Below, in pieces: positions 36,610-47,700 of a stretch of DNA of 64,000 nucleotides. Where the stretch lies: contig JAQFVV010000021.1 of assembly GCA_028023455.1 (NCBI GenBank), positions 4,490,853 to 4,554,852 of the forward strand, in the 5' to 3' direction. The notes below the pieces were generated by a model. That model saw only the letters and a program-made list of their open reading frames with translations, ran no database searches and had not been told where the DNA came from. Origin of the DNA: Epiperipatus broadwayi (taxonomy: Eukaryota > Onychophora > Udeonychophora > Euonychophora > Peripatidae). A program made the position numbers and the translations under genes. Within the stretch, counting starts at the first letter, position 1, and each line of letters opens with the position of its first letter.

Positions 36610-39447
36610 TTATAACCCCGGGTCAGGTGGATAATACCTACACGGTTTGAGATTACGGGCATTGTATGTCCCTTTTATGGTATCTCCATCTTTTAATAAA
36701 TATGCATTTGGGCCACATGTGCGATCAATTATAAAGGGTCCCCGGTACAAAGGAAAGAACTTTTTATATACTCTTTTATCCCGGTTACTTTGTTGAGAGT
36801 TCCGTACCCAAACATAGTTCCCGACCTGGAAATGTTGGCTTCTCCGATCTGCTCGTAATTTCCGTCCTGCCCTTTCTGTAAGGCGGCGGTGTGCCTTGCG
36901 TCTGTCAGCTTCAATATTGATTTCACGTTCATCCATGGGTAATGGCGTCTTGATCAGTACTGAGTCCGCTTTACCAAAATGCAAACGTGTTGGTGTCATG
37001 CCAGTGGCCTCATTGATGGTTCCATTGATATATTGAAAAATCTTTTCAGTTTGATTTACCCAGCTTCTGTGATTTTGGTGAACATGGGTCCTAAATAGTC
37101 GGTTTATTTCCCTCATAACCCGTTCACATGGGTTAGACTGAGGATTTCGAATTGAGGTCAGAATATGTTTAACGTTCTGCTGCCTCAACCAAGTCTTCCA
37201 TTCTTGAGATGTAAAGGCCGATCCGTGGTCCGAGAGGATGGTGATCGGTTTTCCAATTTTGACGAACTGACACTTTTGTAGCACTCGAATTACGCAACGG
37301 GAATCTGCTCGCATCACAGGATAGGCCCAAGCATATTTTGAGAATAGATCATAAGTTACAAGTAAGTACCGGAATCTACGGTAGGATGGCAATGGGCCAT
37401 AGTGATCGATCGCAAGTATTTCATTTGGTGCGGACGGAATGATAGAGGCACCTACTCCACTAAAGTTTCTATTTGGTGGTTTATCTCTTGCACAAATAGC
37501 ACATTTCTTGAGAGTATCCATCACATCTTCATATAGCTTTGGCCAGTGAAATTGTCGTCTTATAGCTTCTTCAGTTTTTCTAGGGCCATAGTGCCCTACT
37601 AAACCATGCATATACATGATGAGACGGTTTCTGAGGTCAGGTGGTACCAAGATTTTCCAGTAAATTTTATCTCCCACAATCTGCTGCTGCAGCAACCCAT
37701 TTCTTATCCGGTATAGCTTCTTTCCTCGAGGTGTTGAGCAGCCTTGTATTGGATTTCCTTGCTGTTGTACAATTTGGATAAGCTTCTTATATAGCGGCTG
37801 CTGCTCCTGCCAATGTTGAAGGTTCCTTAACTTGTGTTCCATCTCCTGGTCCAGTACCGTTGCTGCAATTACCAATGGCTGATCACTTATTATGGGGTTG
37901 TGTGGCTCCAGTTCTATAGGATGTCGACTTAATATATCGGCCACTGTATTTTCAGGCCCAGGGCAGTAGACGACTTTATAATGAAATCTTTGAAGTGAAA
38001 GACTCCATCTGATAAGGCGGTCATTGTTCAGGTAACTTTTATTTAGGAATTCGAGACACCGGTGGTCAGTAATGATAATCACTTCTGAACCCAGCAACAT
38101 CTGCTTGAACTTATTGCATGACCACACGATTGCTAGTGTTTCTTGTTCCGTCACGGTGTAGTTTTTTTCGGCTGCTTTCAGAGTATGGCTGCTAAAATAT
38201 AGTATTTGGTGTTGGCCTTCTGGGTTGACTTGAAATAAAACCACGCCCAATCCCTTTTGACTACTATCAGTCTGCAAATAAAAGGGACGGGTAAAATCTG
38301 GGTAGTGTAACATCACAGTCTCTAAAAATCTTCTCTTTACTCGACTGAAGTCTTCTTCATGGGTCTTCGTCCATTCCCATCGGTGGTGAGGTCTTATCAA
38401 TTCCACTAGTGATGATGTATCTTTGGCAAAATGGGGGTAAAACTTGTGATAGTAATTGCAAAGGCCCAGAAATGATCGAACTTGTTTTCGGTTCGTGGGC
38501 CTAGGGAAATTTTCAATAGCTGCGACCTTGTCAGGGTGAGCCCTAATTCCTTGACCATTTACAATATGGCCTAAAAAGGAAATTTCCCTCAATGCGAAAA
38601 AACTTTTTTTTAAATTAACAGTTATATTTTTCTGGGTGCATTCATCGAAAAATTGTTTTAAATCCTCCAGATGTTCTGCAATGTCTCTAGACGCAACGAC
38701 TACATCGTCTACATAACATACCAATTTTTTTTTTAAACTTTCTGACAATACTTGGTCCAAACACCTCATGAGGCCAGCCCCGCTATTTATCAACCCAAAC
38801 GGTACTCTCTTAAACATGTGGGTTTGCCCATTGTATCTGAACGCGGTATATTTTCGATCCTGGGGGTGGAGAGCCATTTGCCAGTAACTGGCAGTTAGGT
38901 CAAGGGTGGAAAAAATATTCTTAGCAGTCAACTTGATGAATGTTTCTTGGATGGGTGGTGGGATGTCCCGCTCAGGTATAGTAATGTTGTTTAATGTCCT
39001 AGCATCGAGACACAATCGTATGGTTCCATCTTTCTTTTTGACTACGACTAACGGATTATTATAGGGTGATGACCCCTTTTCAATTACACCCCAGTCAATC
39101 ATCTGCTTAATTTGAGCATTCACTTCTTCTTGATACTGAAATGGGATAGGGTATGTGCGGGTCTGGAAATGCGTCTCTTCTTTTACTCGTATCCGATGGA
39201 CGTAATCACTAATTTCACCTGGGACCTGAGAAAATATGGTACGATTTTCCGTAAGTAATTTTTGTAACTGGAATTGGTCCTTTACCTTGTCTAATGATGA
39301 TCCCATAATTTTTTCTTGGATATCCTCATCAGGAATGGCCTCCAGACATCTTAATTGGATTTCTTCAGTTTGTTTATTTGTATCAAAACTAACCTGCTCT
39401 TGCTGGAAAGTTAGTATCTTTTTTTTTATAGTCCAGGATACATTCAT
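36610..39447 (-). CDS. pol: Ty3/Gypsy Pol: reverse transcriptase, RNase H, integrase
   Basis: 945 codons. RT: DARTLNN around 148-154, catalytic Asp183 in TLDLTASYW, and YVDD at 245-248. RNase H: Asp394 in LQTDSS, Glu436 in TEQETLAI, Asp461 in ITDH, Asp504 in VADILS. Integrase: zinc site H614-x4-H619-x29-C649-x2-C652, and catalytic Asp681, Asp740, Glu775 (DD35E spacing). A C-terminal GPFIID / YNARNLKPCRYY region ends the protein. All catalytic residues are present. The first Met is probably not the biological start: the frame overlaps the end of gag-protease by 59 bp and should be reached from it. The polyprotein makes cDNA and inserts it into the genome. Confidence 0.95.
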   Translation of the reverse strand: MNVSWTIKKKILTFQQEQVSFDTNKQTEEIQLRCLEAIPDEDIQEKIMGSSLDKVKDQFQLQKLLTENRTIFSQVPGEISDYVHRIRVKEETHFQTRTYPIPFQYQEEVNAQIKQMIDWGVIEKGSSPYNNPLVVVKKKDGTIRLCLDARTLNNITIPERDIPPPIQETFIKLTAKNIFSTLDLTASYWQMALHPQDRKYTAFRYNGQTHMFKRVPFGLINSGAGLMRCLDQVLSESLKKKLVCYVDDVVVASRDIAEHLEDLKQFFDECTQKNITVNLKKSFFALREISFLGHIVNGQGIRAHPDKVAAIENFPRPTNRKQVRSFLGLCNYYHKFYPHFAKDTSSLVELIRPHHRWEWTKTHEEDFSRVKRRFLETVMLHYPDFTRPFYLQTDSSQKGLGVVLFQVNPEGQHQILYFSSHTLKAAEKNYTVTEQETLAIVWSCNKFKQMLLGSEVIIITDHRCLEFLNKSYLNNDRLIRWSLSLQRFHYKVVYCPGPENTVADILSRHPIELEPHNPIISDQPLVIAATVLDQEMEHKLRNLQHWQEQQPLYKKLIQIVQQQGNPIQGCSTPRGKKLYRIRNGLLQQQIVGDKIYWKILVPPDLRNRLIMYMHGLVGHYGPRKTEEAIRRQFHWPKLYEDVMDTLKKCAICARDKPPNRNFSGVGASIIPSAPNEILAIDHYGPLPSYRRFRYLLVTYDLFSKYAWAYPVMRADSRCVIRVLQKCQFVKIGKPITILSDHGSAFTSQEWKTWLRQQNVKHILTSIRNPQSNPCERVMREINRLFRTHVHQNHRSWVNQTEKIFQYINGTINEATGMTPTRLHFGKADSVLIKTPLPMDEREINIEADRRKAHRRLTERAGRKLRADRRSQHFQVGNYVWVRNSQQSNRDKRVYKKFFPLYRGPFIIDRTCGPNAYLLKDGDTIKGTYNARNLKPCRYYPPDPGL

Positions 39448-40606
39448 GTTGGGTTAAGAAGTCGGACCCAATTATCACGTCCTGAATTAGTCCTCTGATC
39501 ACTAAGAAGGCGTGTCCTGCAGTGGCTTCTCCTATTGATATTTCCAACCAGACTTGATAGTTTTCAGTTCTGGTCATCCTCCCATCAGCCAGCTTCATTT
39601 GGATTGGGCGAGCGGGAAGCCTGGGTATGAGTCCATGTTTTTCGTAATTTGTTAACCACTCTCTAGAAACACAGGAAATCTGGCTACCTGTGTCAAGAAG
39701 AATTTGTGCAACTGAGGCCCCGATTCTTGTATTAATCATTGGACAAGGGCCAATCTGAAGTCCCCAAGTGGGATCCTCTTCCTGGATGACCGACGTTAGG
39801 TTAGTCATCTCCACTACTTTCAGCTGCTGGCAAGATGAATGCTGGTACTGGTAATCTTTTACTGACGTCCTGCTTGATCGAGTTGCCATTTGGTTTCTGT
39901 CTTTCTCATTATGATTGCTAGTAGTCGCTGATTGCTGTTGTCTGGTCTCCTGCTTCCATTCGTGACCTACTAGACTTTCAGACCAATGGCTGTCGTCTAA
40001 AACCGCAAGAAATTCTCCCATCTCTTCCATGTCTTTGATACCACTTATGATCATCAGCTTTTGAGTAGTTACTGGCATATTTTGTTGAATTGTTCCAATG
40101 ATCTGTCTATCTGCCAATGCGAACGTCGTGAGAGATTTAAATCGGTTTGCTTGGCGGAGGAAAAACTGAGCATGCGTTTCTCGGGGTACTGCTCCATATT
40201 TTTCATGACAGAGCGTGTTGTATATATCAATTTGATGCTTGTCACTCCAATATTGTTTCATTAATGCATCTGTGTACTTCTCTATAGTTTTAGGTTTCCA
40301 TTTCACCAGATCCCACCAGTCTTTGGCATAGCCCTGTAAATGGTAACTGGCAATAGCTATCTGTTCACCTGCTTCTGCCTTATGCACTTGAAAGAAACTT
40401 TGTAAGCTCTCTAAGTGGGCTTGAGGATTTTCTCCTGTCCCTCCTCTAAAGATTTTTATCTGAATAATCTTTCCTAAATAGCTTTGAGGTCTAACCTCCT
40501 TTGTCCTTATATTTTCCCCCTCTTTATTGACTTGGGTTATTCTATCTTCTTTTGCTATCATTTCTTGCATACTCTGTCTGATTATTTCCTCGATTTTCTT
40601 ATCCAT
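39389..40606 (-). CDS. gag: Ty3/Gypsy Gag-protease
   Basis: 405 codons. Residues 45-205 look like a retrotransposon capsid region (FRGGTGENPQAHLESLQSFF, then GYAKDWWDL). The aspartic protease has its active site DTG at 305-307 (LLDTGSQISCVS) and the flap-distal VIIGSDFL at 377-384. No CCHC zinc knuckle is visible between capsid and protease; the stretch 215-265 is Gln/Arg/Ser-rich and might bind RNA instead. The frame closes soon after an A9 run; pol lies in the +1 frame there. One A fewer would join the frames, so this is a slippage mutation, a consensus error or a +1 frameshift site. Confidence 0.88.
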   Translation of the reverse strand: MDKKIEEIIRQSMQEMIAKEDRITQVNKEGENIRTKEVRPQSYLGKIIQIKIFRGGTGENPQAHLESLQSFFQVHKAEAGEQIAIASYHLQGYAKDWWDLVKWKPKTIEKYTDALMKQYWSDKHQIDIYNTLCHEKYGAVPRETHAQFFLRQANRFKSLTTFALADRQIIGTIQQNMPVTTQKLMIISGIKDMEEMGEFLAVLDDSHWSESLVGHEWKQETRQQQSATTSNHNEKDRNQMATRSSRTSVKDYQYQHSSCQQLKVVEMTNLTSVIQEEDPTWGLQIGPCPMINTRIGASVAQILLDTGSQISCVSREWLTNYEKHGLIPRLPARPIQMKLADGRMTRTENYQVWLEISIGEATAGHAFLVIRGLIQDVIIGSDFLTQHECILDYKKKDTNFPARAG

Positions 40607-41178
40607 TTATTTATTTATTTTTCACTAGTAGCATTTAACTATCCCCCACTGGTATCTTGGCCCTATCTCTATTCTACATTGCTGCCCTAATATACTTAAC
40701 ATATATATTATAACTAACTATTAGTAACACGTATAAGCCACTGTTGTCTATGATATATATATTTTTACCTTAAGTAAATTTTATTGTTAAACATAATATG
40801 CTTCTGCTGTCTCATTTAGCTACTGATTATTATTATTACTATATAAATATATTTTTCTCGACATATATATATAAAAGATATTTCATTAGATCCGAGTATA
40901 TCGTTCCTTCTTAAATTACACACACATCCCTGCTTTCCTTAAATTTGTTATTACGCCTGCCGTCCTTTCACTCACTCGACCCACATTATTTCACTCGATT
41001 TATTTTTTTTTCATTATTTTTATCAAAACAAAATCGTATATATATAAAATAATTAGCCAACTCGACAACGAACGCTAAAGAAATTTGTCTGCGTTATTTT
41101 TGCTCAGGGTATCTATGGGTTTTTTATACTCGAAGCCTCATGTTGGAAAGCGCCAAATGCTAAAAAAAAATTTAACTA
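40607..41178 (-). promoter_or_regulatory. Leader of the Ty3/Gypsy element with primer-binding-site candidate
   Basis: About 570 bp untranslated leader between the 5' LTR edge and the Gag start. In element sense a TGGCGCTTTCCAACATGA stretch (41138-41155) begins with the TGG expected for pairing to a tRNA 3' CCA end, about 23 nt after the LTR edge. The cognate tRNA is not identified. Confidence 0.45.
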
Positions 41179-41193
41179 TGTAACAGTCAAAAC

Positions 41194-41693
41194 NNNNNNN
41201 NNNNNNNNNNNNNNNNNNNNNNNNNNNNNNNNNNNNNNNNNNNNNNNNNNNNNNNNNNNNNNNNNNNNNNNNNNNNNNNNNNNNNNNNNNNNNNNNNNNN
41301 NNNNNNNNNNNNNNNNNNNNNNNNNNNNNNNNNNNNNNNNNNNNNNNNNNNNNNNNNNNNNNNNNNNNNNNNNNNNNNNNNNNNNNNNNNNNNNNNNNNN
41401 NNNNNNNNNNNNNNNNNNNNNNNNNNNNNNNNNNNNNNNNNNNNNNNNNNNNNNNNNNNNNNNNNNNNNNNNNNNNNNNNNNNNNNNNNNNNNNNNNNNN
41501 NNNNNNNNNNNNNNNNNNNNNNNNNNNNNNNNNNNNNNNNNNNNNNNNNNNNNNNNNNNNNNNNNNNNNNNNNNNNNNNNNNNNNNNNNNNNNNNNNNNN
41601 NNNNNNNNNNNNNNNNNNNNNNNNNNNNNNNNNNNNNNNNNNNNNNNNNNNNNNNNNNNNNNNNNNNNNNNNNNNNNNNNNNNNNNNNNNNNN
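41194..41693. other. Assembly gap of 500 N
   Basis: Exactly 500 N, probably a fixed-size placeholder. It hides almost all of the 5' LTR of the Ty3/Gypsy element and possibly the 5' end of the LINE. The true distance between the two elements is unknown. Confidence 0.98.
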
Positions 41694-41823
41694 GCAGTTT
41701 TATAGTTAACATTGCTTAGATTGAGATCCTAAAAAAAAAAAAAAACAGAAATTCATTCAGAAGGAGGGGATAGGCAGAGTATTTGGCTGCAGAAATTGGT
41801 AAGGTAAGTCTTTATCTTCCTTT

Positions 41824-44163
41824 TTGGATATGGATGTGCTAGAAAAATATAATTTAGCACCTAGAATAGACAAAGAAAGTATGAAGTCAAGAATAACGTT
41901 AAGAAATGAGGATAGTGAAAATCAGCCTGAAATTCACTCAGGAACAATATCCAAAGTTCCTATTGCAAAAAAAAGAAATAAAATTAAACCAAATAACATT
42001 CAAAGTAAATATGACTCTCAGGTTAACACCCCTATTAATTCTAATAATTTGGTGGTCAGTTTAAATAGGAATGTGATAATTTAAACCTAACGTCAAATAG
42101 CGTTTTACAACCTAATGGAAAAAATGTGCTAGAAAACTCCTTAATACATTCCGATGATTATAGACAGGTCAAGGATGCCACAAGCTCTTCTCAGTTGAAA
42201 TTTGGTGAAAATGTAAATGATTTTACTTTGCCCGTAGAGGTGCTAAAACAAACGTTTAACGTTAAAAAAGTTAGGAATGTCAGAAGCCCTGTTGTGAGTG
42301 ACACGGAGGATTTTTACCAAAACGTAAGTACTACTCATGATAATGTTAAGTCTAAAAATATTCAAAATAGTAATGAAAGTTATCTACCACATTCTAATAA
42401 TAATTCCTATGCCAATATACATACTTCGAAATAATATAAAACCTGGTCAGACACAAAATACGATAAATGAAAATAAATATGCTTCTTTACTAGATATTCT
42501 CGAGTCAGATTTAGATCTAATTAATGAATCAAATCAAAATCAATCAAATACACAAAATTTTTCAACCACTAATTTTAATGAGGAGCAATATAAAGACTTA
42601 AACTTAAGATTTAATAGTACTATACCTACAAATTTATATAAGTCATTGTTAAATTTCAATGGTGATAAAAATTTAATCTTAGCTGTTACAGATGCTAACT
42701 GCTCATTGCTTAAGTTTCCAGACGATCTACTTTATAAAACAATAAAGGAAAATCAAATTGGACAGGGTATAAACAGAATTCTTAACCATCCAAATGATCG
42801 TTATATTGCCATAGAATTTAAAGATTGGGCTTCCAAAAACAATTTTAGAAGTTCTATTAGAACACTAGGTTCAAATTTCGTTTGTTATATAGACTTAACA
42901 AAACCTATCACACTTTCAGGAAGAATTAAAAACTGTATTATGCATTTTAATGAAATACAACTACAGGAATTACTTATGAATTATGGTAAAATATCCAAAT
43001 TTAATTATCTATCTCAGGAGAAAGCTGGAGATCATATATTATCAAACACAGCCTCATCTGAAATTTCACTAAAACAGAATATTTTACCCACTGATATACC
43101 TACGGTTTTAGATTTTAAAACCTCACATATGATTCTATCATTTCGTGGAGTTAGACCACAGTGTTTTTTTTTTGCTTTCAAAGGACACATCTTGTTAAAG
43201 ACTGCATTGCCAGAATTTGTCCAAAGTGTGGCATTAAAAGAAACCAATTTCATAAATGTCGTAGAAATAATTATTTACAATCTAACAGCCTAGAAAATGG
43301 TACTATAATACTAATTCCATCAACCTCCACTGATGAGTATATAATCAAAAATAACAAAGATGTCTCGAGAGCAAACATGGTTCAGCAACATACTAACCTA
43401 CCCAACTCTATTGAAAAAAAGCTGGATAATAAATATAAAGACAATAATGAAAGCCAACATGCTGGTTTAGAATCCATCATTTTAAATGATCCAATAATGA
43501 ATATGGAAAATGAAGAACAATCCCAGCCTGATTCATATAGAAGTGATTCAGAAATTAATGAAAGTATAAACATTGGAAAAGAAGAACCACCAACTCAGTT
43601 TAATAATAAAGTCAATCCTAAAAACAAAAAAAAACAATAATGCCAAGCCAGATTATGACAAAACAAATTCTACTAAAATTAATACAAATCAGGAACATAG
43701 AGCTAGCAAAAATTCTAAAAGCTCTAAAAAGAAATCAATGCCACAAAAAGATAATACAAATGGGAATTATAAAGAACAAGATGATGCTAGTTCAAATGAA
43801 GATCCTTCAATGGAATACATAGAGGAAAAAATAACTACAAAGAAGAGAAAATCAGTCAGAATAGATAAATCAAGTTCTGAGGATGAGCTAATGCTGTGTA
43901 ATAAAAATGAATCTCTAATCAATAAAACCTTAAAGCAGGATAATGTACCAATTATCAAAAAGAAAACTATGGAAAAGAAAGCTAAGATTAATGAAGATAT
44001 AAATGGACAAGAGTTACAAATAGCTACTAACATTTCTTCAATGTTAGATCAAAGCGATATAAAAGAAAATACACAAATCAGATTAATTTCATATAATTTA
44101 AGGTGTACTGATAAGAATTCTGAAAATATTGATTCAGATCCACGAGCAACTTCTCATAAATAA
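41824..44163 (+). pseudogene. LINE ORF1 (nucleic-acid-binding protein), frameshifted
   Basis: The ORF is spread over alternating frames starting at 41824, 42126, 42337, 43161 and 43573. Breaks lie near 42075, 42430, 43170 and 43635. The 43170 break is a T10 run inside a zinc knuckle: with T8 the frame gives C-x2-C-x4-H-x4-C (residues from QCFF to HLVKDC), followed by CPKCG-x8-HKC. The 43635 break is an A9 run where A8 restores the frame. N- and C-terminal parts are Asn/Lys/Ser-rich and probably disordered. ORF1 of such elements binds the RNA to form the transposition particle; that role is by analogy. Confidence 0.75.
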
Positions 44164-44240
44164 CTCATATTGTTGCTCTAACAAATAGACTTTACAGTTT
44201 TGCAATGCGGTAGATAATTGCTATTGAGACATTTCAAACA

Positions 44241-47200
44241 ATGAAATATAAATTTGCAGGTATTAATATACATGGAATTAATTCTATGGAGAGAATATAT
44301 GCCATTGAGCATTGGATCAAGCAAAATAACCCCCATATATTGCTAATAAGTGAAACAAAATTTCATATAAAATCAGATCACAGAATTAGAGAGAGACTTA
44401 ATAGATTGGGATATTGTGAACTTTCCACTGGTCTCTCAGCTGCTGGTGGGGTTGGAATTATTATAAACATTACATTTCCCCCTGAAAGATTTAAGATTCT
44501 TTATATTGATACTAATATTATATCCATTAATCTTACATATGGAAATCAGGTCATTAATCTTATTTATGTTTATACAAACAACTCTCCACATAATTTAATC
44601 AAGATAGTTAATATAATTAATATGTCAATGGCTAATGATAATTGGCCTACTATTATTATGGGAGATTTTAACACTACCTATTCCCACTTTAATAAAAAAT
44701 ATATTCATTTAATTAACAGATGTGTTATGAGTGGCGATGGATACTTTCCTGAAGGATCCTTTTCCTATTATACCAGAAACTATAAATCATTGATAGACTT
44801 GGTGTTTTACACCCCTGATATTCATTTTCTAATTGATCCTCAATTAGAGCATGTGGTCTTTTCAGATCATTTAGCATTGATAGTGCAATTAGATGCTATC
44901 AATAATATATCCTTCTCTCAAAATAACACAATGAGAATGCTAACAAGAGCTAACACTACTGAAGCAGTTATATCTGAAGCATATATTTATTTTCAGAAAA
45001 TTCAGATATTAAATAAACCTGTTGAAGAGGCTTGGTTCGCATTTATTGGTATATTACAAACAATAATAGCCCATCACTCTCGAAGTAGAAAGGGTCCATT
45101 ATCTCTTATTAAAGACTTAGATTCATTAAGTAATTTAATGAAACGACACTCATCTAATTCCTTCTCAGTTGCAGAAATTATAAACTTAAAACAATCCTAT
45201 AGAGCAAAGCAGAAGGCCTTGGCAGAATACATTTCAATTAAAAGAGCCAAGGTCTACCTTTCAGAACAACACTGCTGGACAAGAGGATACCTACGGTGGG
45301 CACTGGGAGCGGAGAAAAAAATCACCTACTCCAACTGTGCTATGCAGTAATGATCAAATGCTAGTAGGTATGCCAATGCTAATCCAAATCCTAAAGCACT
45401 TTCCGCATAAGCTTCAAAGTGAAAAACGACTTGATGATAATGTATGGAAAGAAACAGCAAACTTGGAGAAACATAAAATTACAAAAGACCCAATCTGCTC
45501 CAAACTGTGTATGATGTCTGATAACATTCATCCAGGTATACATGGTATACCCAGATTTATTCTAGCACACTTAAGCAATATTATAGTTCCAATCATGCAC
45601 AAAATGATAGACTATCTTTCTGAAGAGAAGAGGATTATTCTGAATCTCTATCCTATTGCCTTGGTACCGTTCATAAAAAAATTAAAACAGAGGCAGACAA
45701 TTGAAAATTTAAGGCCAATTTCTATGTCTCCTCTCCTCATTAAAGTGATTGAATCGGTTTTAAAGGATGAAATACAGGATAGAATCTTACAACAGATTTC
45801 CAATTCACAATACGCAAAGAAGGGATCATCACCAATAATAGCTATGTCTCAAGCAGAAATTTTCATTCATCATATTAGGTTGCATAGAAAAAAATCTCCA
45901 ATAGCTGTGCAGCTAGATATTAATGCTGCTTTTGATACCATTAGAATTAATAAGCTTTTAGACATCCTGAAAGAATATCAGATCCCAAAATCTATTATTC
46001 AAATAATAGATAATCTGTTGAGTAATAGGCAAATTCATATTTCTCTGAATGGTAAACTGACACAATCATTTAAGCCTGAAGTTTCAATCCCACAGGGGTC
46101 ACCACTTAGTGCCCTTCTTTTTATATCATATATAAACCCTTTATTGAAAGCAATAGAAAACCAATTGCCTGGGATTTTTGTTCCTAGACTAGGTAAACAT
46201 ATGAATGTAAGTGCCTATATGGATGACATACTCATTTTCCTTCCATCTCAAAAATATTTAATTCAACTCTATAATATAATTGATCAATTTTCAATCAGTT
46301 ATGGTCTTCAGATTAATCCAATAAAATCTGCTGTCTGGAAGATCTACTCTGGTAGCAAGGTAAATGCAAACTTCAAAGCTGATCCTCAAAAATTTTTGGG
46401 ATTTTCTATTTCTAAATCTCATACTGTGATGTCAAAGGAGATACAGAATGAGATTTTACTAGCTATAGATAATCTAACTAAACGTCTGTCAGAAGTTTAC
46501 CTTTCATTTCATGGCAAGGTGAGATTATTAAACATGAAAATAATGACAAAAATAAATTACTACTTGCCAATAATTAAAATTACTAAATTGTTTATCCAGA
46601 AGATTAATACCTTGGCTGCTAGATTGTTCTGGCAAGGAAAGATTGCTGCTATTAGTATTAAACAAATGCAGCAGCACAAGAAACTTAATGGAATGTCATT
46701 TCATTCCATCGCTTCTATTCAATATCAGAAATCATTTAATATATTAGTCATATTATCAAATGTCTTCAATTATGATCAAATTACTTTACCAGTTATTCCC
46801 ACAGACCAACCTCCACCTAGTACTAAGGATGTAGTAAGTAGGTCACTAGATCTAGTGAAAAAATACATTCCTATTACAAAAGATACTTTTAAAAATAAAA
46901 TCAAGATATGGGAAGGATACTTCATTATTAATCCACCCGGTAGACAAATCCAGGGTAAATTAAATATAACAAATCAAAAGATTATTTCTCTTTTCAAATT
47001 CTGGTACATGGAACCTAAATATCTAGATTTTGTTATAAAAATCAATATGCAGGCCATTAGCACTAATTGGTTCCTATCTGCTAGAAGAGGCATATCCAAG
47101 TTAGATCCCATATGTCCATTGTTTAGTCAGGTGGATGAGACATTTAAACATCTTGTTTACTCCTGCACTGGACTCTGGAGAATTAAAAAAACTATATATG

Positions 47201-47638
47201 ATAATGTTAAGATTGATTACTATTTGATCACCTCAATTAAAGACAGTATCAAATCCAGAGTTTTTGCCAATATCAGGCTATCTATTTTTCTGAACTATAT
47301 AATATGTCCATTGTTTAGTCAGGTGGATGAGACATTTAAACATCTTGTTTGCTCTTGCACTGGACTCTGGAGAATAAAAAAAAACTATATATGATAATGT
47401 TAAGATTGATTACTATTTGATCACCTCAATTAAAGACAGTATCAAATCCAGAGTTTTTGCCAATATCAGGCTATCTATTTTTCTGAACTATATAATATGG
47501 ACAGCGAGGTGTAAGAAGGTATTCTGTGGTTTAATCTTTCAAGATGATGAATATTTTTTTTTAGAAAACTGGTTAAGATCAAGAAACGGGATGAACTTCT
47601 CATACCTAAAAGCACATTCCTGGACACGTGAAATTTGA
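44241..47638 (+). pseudogene. LINE ORF2: endonuclease-reverse transcriptase, two frameshifts
   Basis: Part 1 (44241-45350) is an APE-type endonuclease: Glu38 in ISETK, GDFN at 141-144, Asp186 in SLIDLVF and SDH at 208-210. Part 2 (45337-47394) is the RT: Asp194 in LDINAAFD, IPQGSPLS at 251-258, YMDD at 294-297, then the thumb. A C-terminal zinc module at 593-610 reads C-P-L-F-x8-H-x4-C, with Phe where the relative at 15 kb has the second Cys. The 64-residue block from C593 is repeated in tandem. The first break sits at an A7 run near 45315, the second at an A9 run near 47376; part 3 continues to 47638. Catalytic residues of both enzymes are intact. Confidence 0.85.
47111..47498 (+). repeat. 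192-bp tandem duplication within LINE ORF2
   Basis: The segment starting TGTCCATTGTTTAGTCAGG at 47113 recurs at 47305, nearly identical (the second copy differs at a few bases and has one extra A). 192 bp is 64 codons, so the duplication itself kept the frame; the extra A in copy 2 then broke it. High identity indicates a recent event in this copy or an assembly duplication. Confidence 0.92.
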
Positions 47639-47700
47639 TATCTATTAAAGAATAATCAATAGATATCAACAACTCTATTGCTTTCAGTGCTTATGATTAA

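Larger units (their letters stand above)
33659..41193 (-). mobile_element. Ty3/Gypsy LTR retrotransposon (minus strand)
   Basis: Order on the minus strand: 5' LTR (mostly in the assembly gap), leader, gag-protease, RT-RNase H-integrase, long 3' non-coding part, 3' LTR. The RT-RNaseH-integrase order is diagnostic of Ty3/Gypsy. Both LTR copies begin TGTAACAGTCAAAAC on the plus strand (33659 and 41179). The single frame break in the coding part, at an A9 run, suggests a young copy. It inserted in a (TA)n tract. Confidence 0.92.
41694..47700 (+). mobile_element. L1/Tx1-like LINE, nearly full length
   Basis: Two-ORF layout on the plus strand. ORF1 (41824-44163) carries a zinc knuckle; ORF2 (44241-47638) has endonuclease, reverse transcriptase and a C-terminal zinc motif. 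A short 5' UTR (41694-41823) includes an A15 run. The 3' end is not sharp: no poly(A) is seen after 47638, so the boundary near 47700 is a guess. Clade by motif resemblance only. Confidence 0.85.

Noticed and set aside
41176-41712. 178-codon frame across the gap
   Set aside because: Made almost entirely of N.
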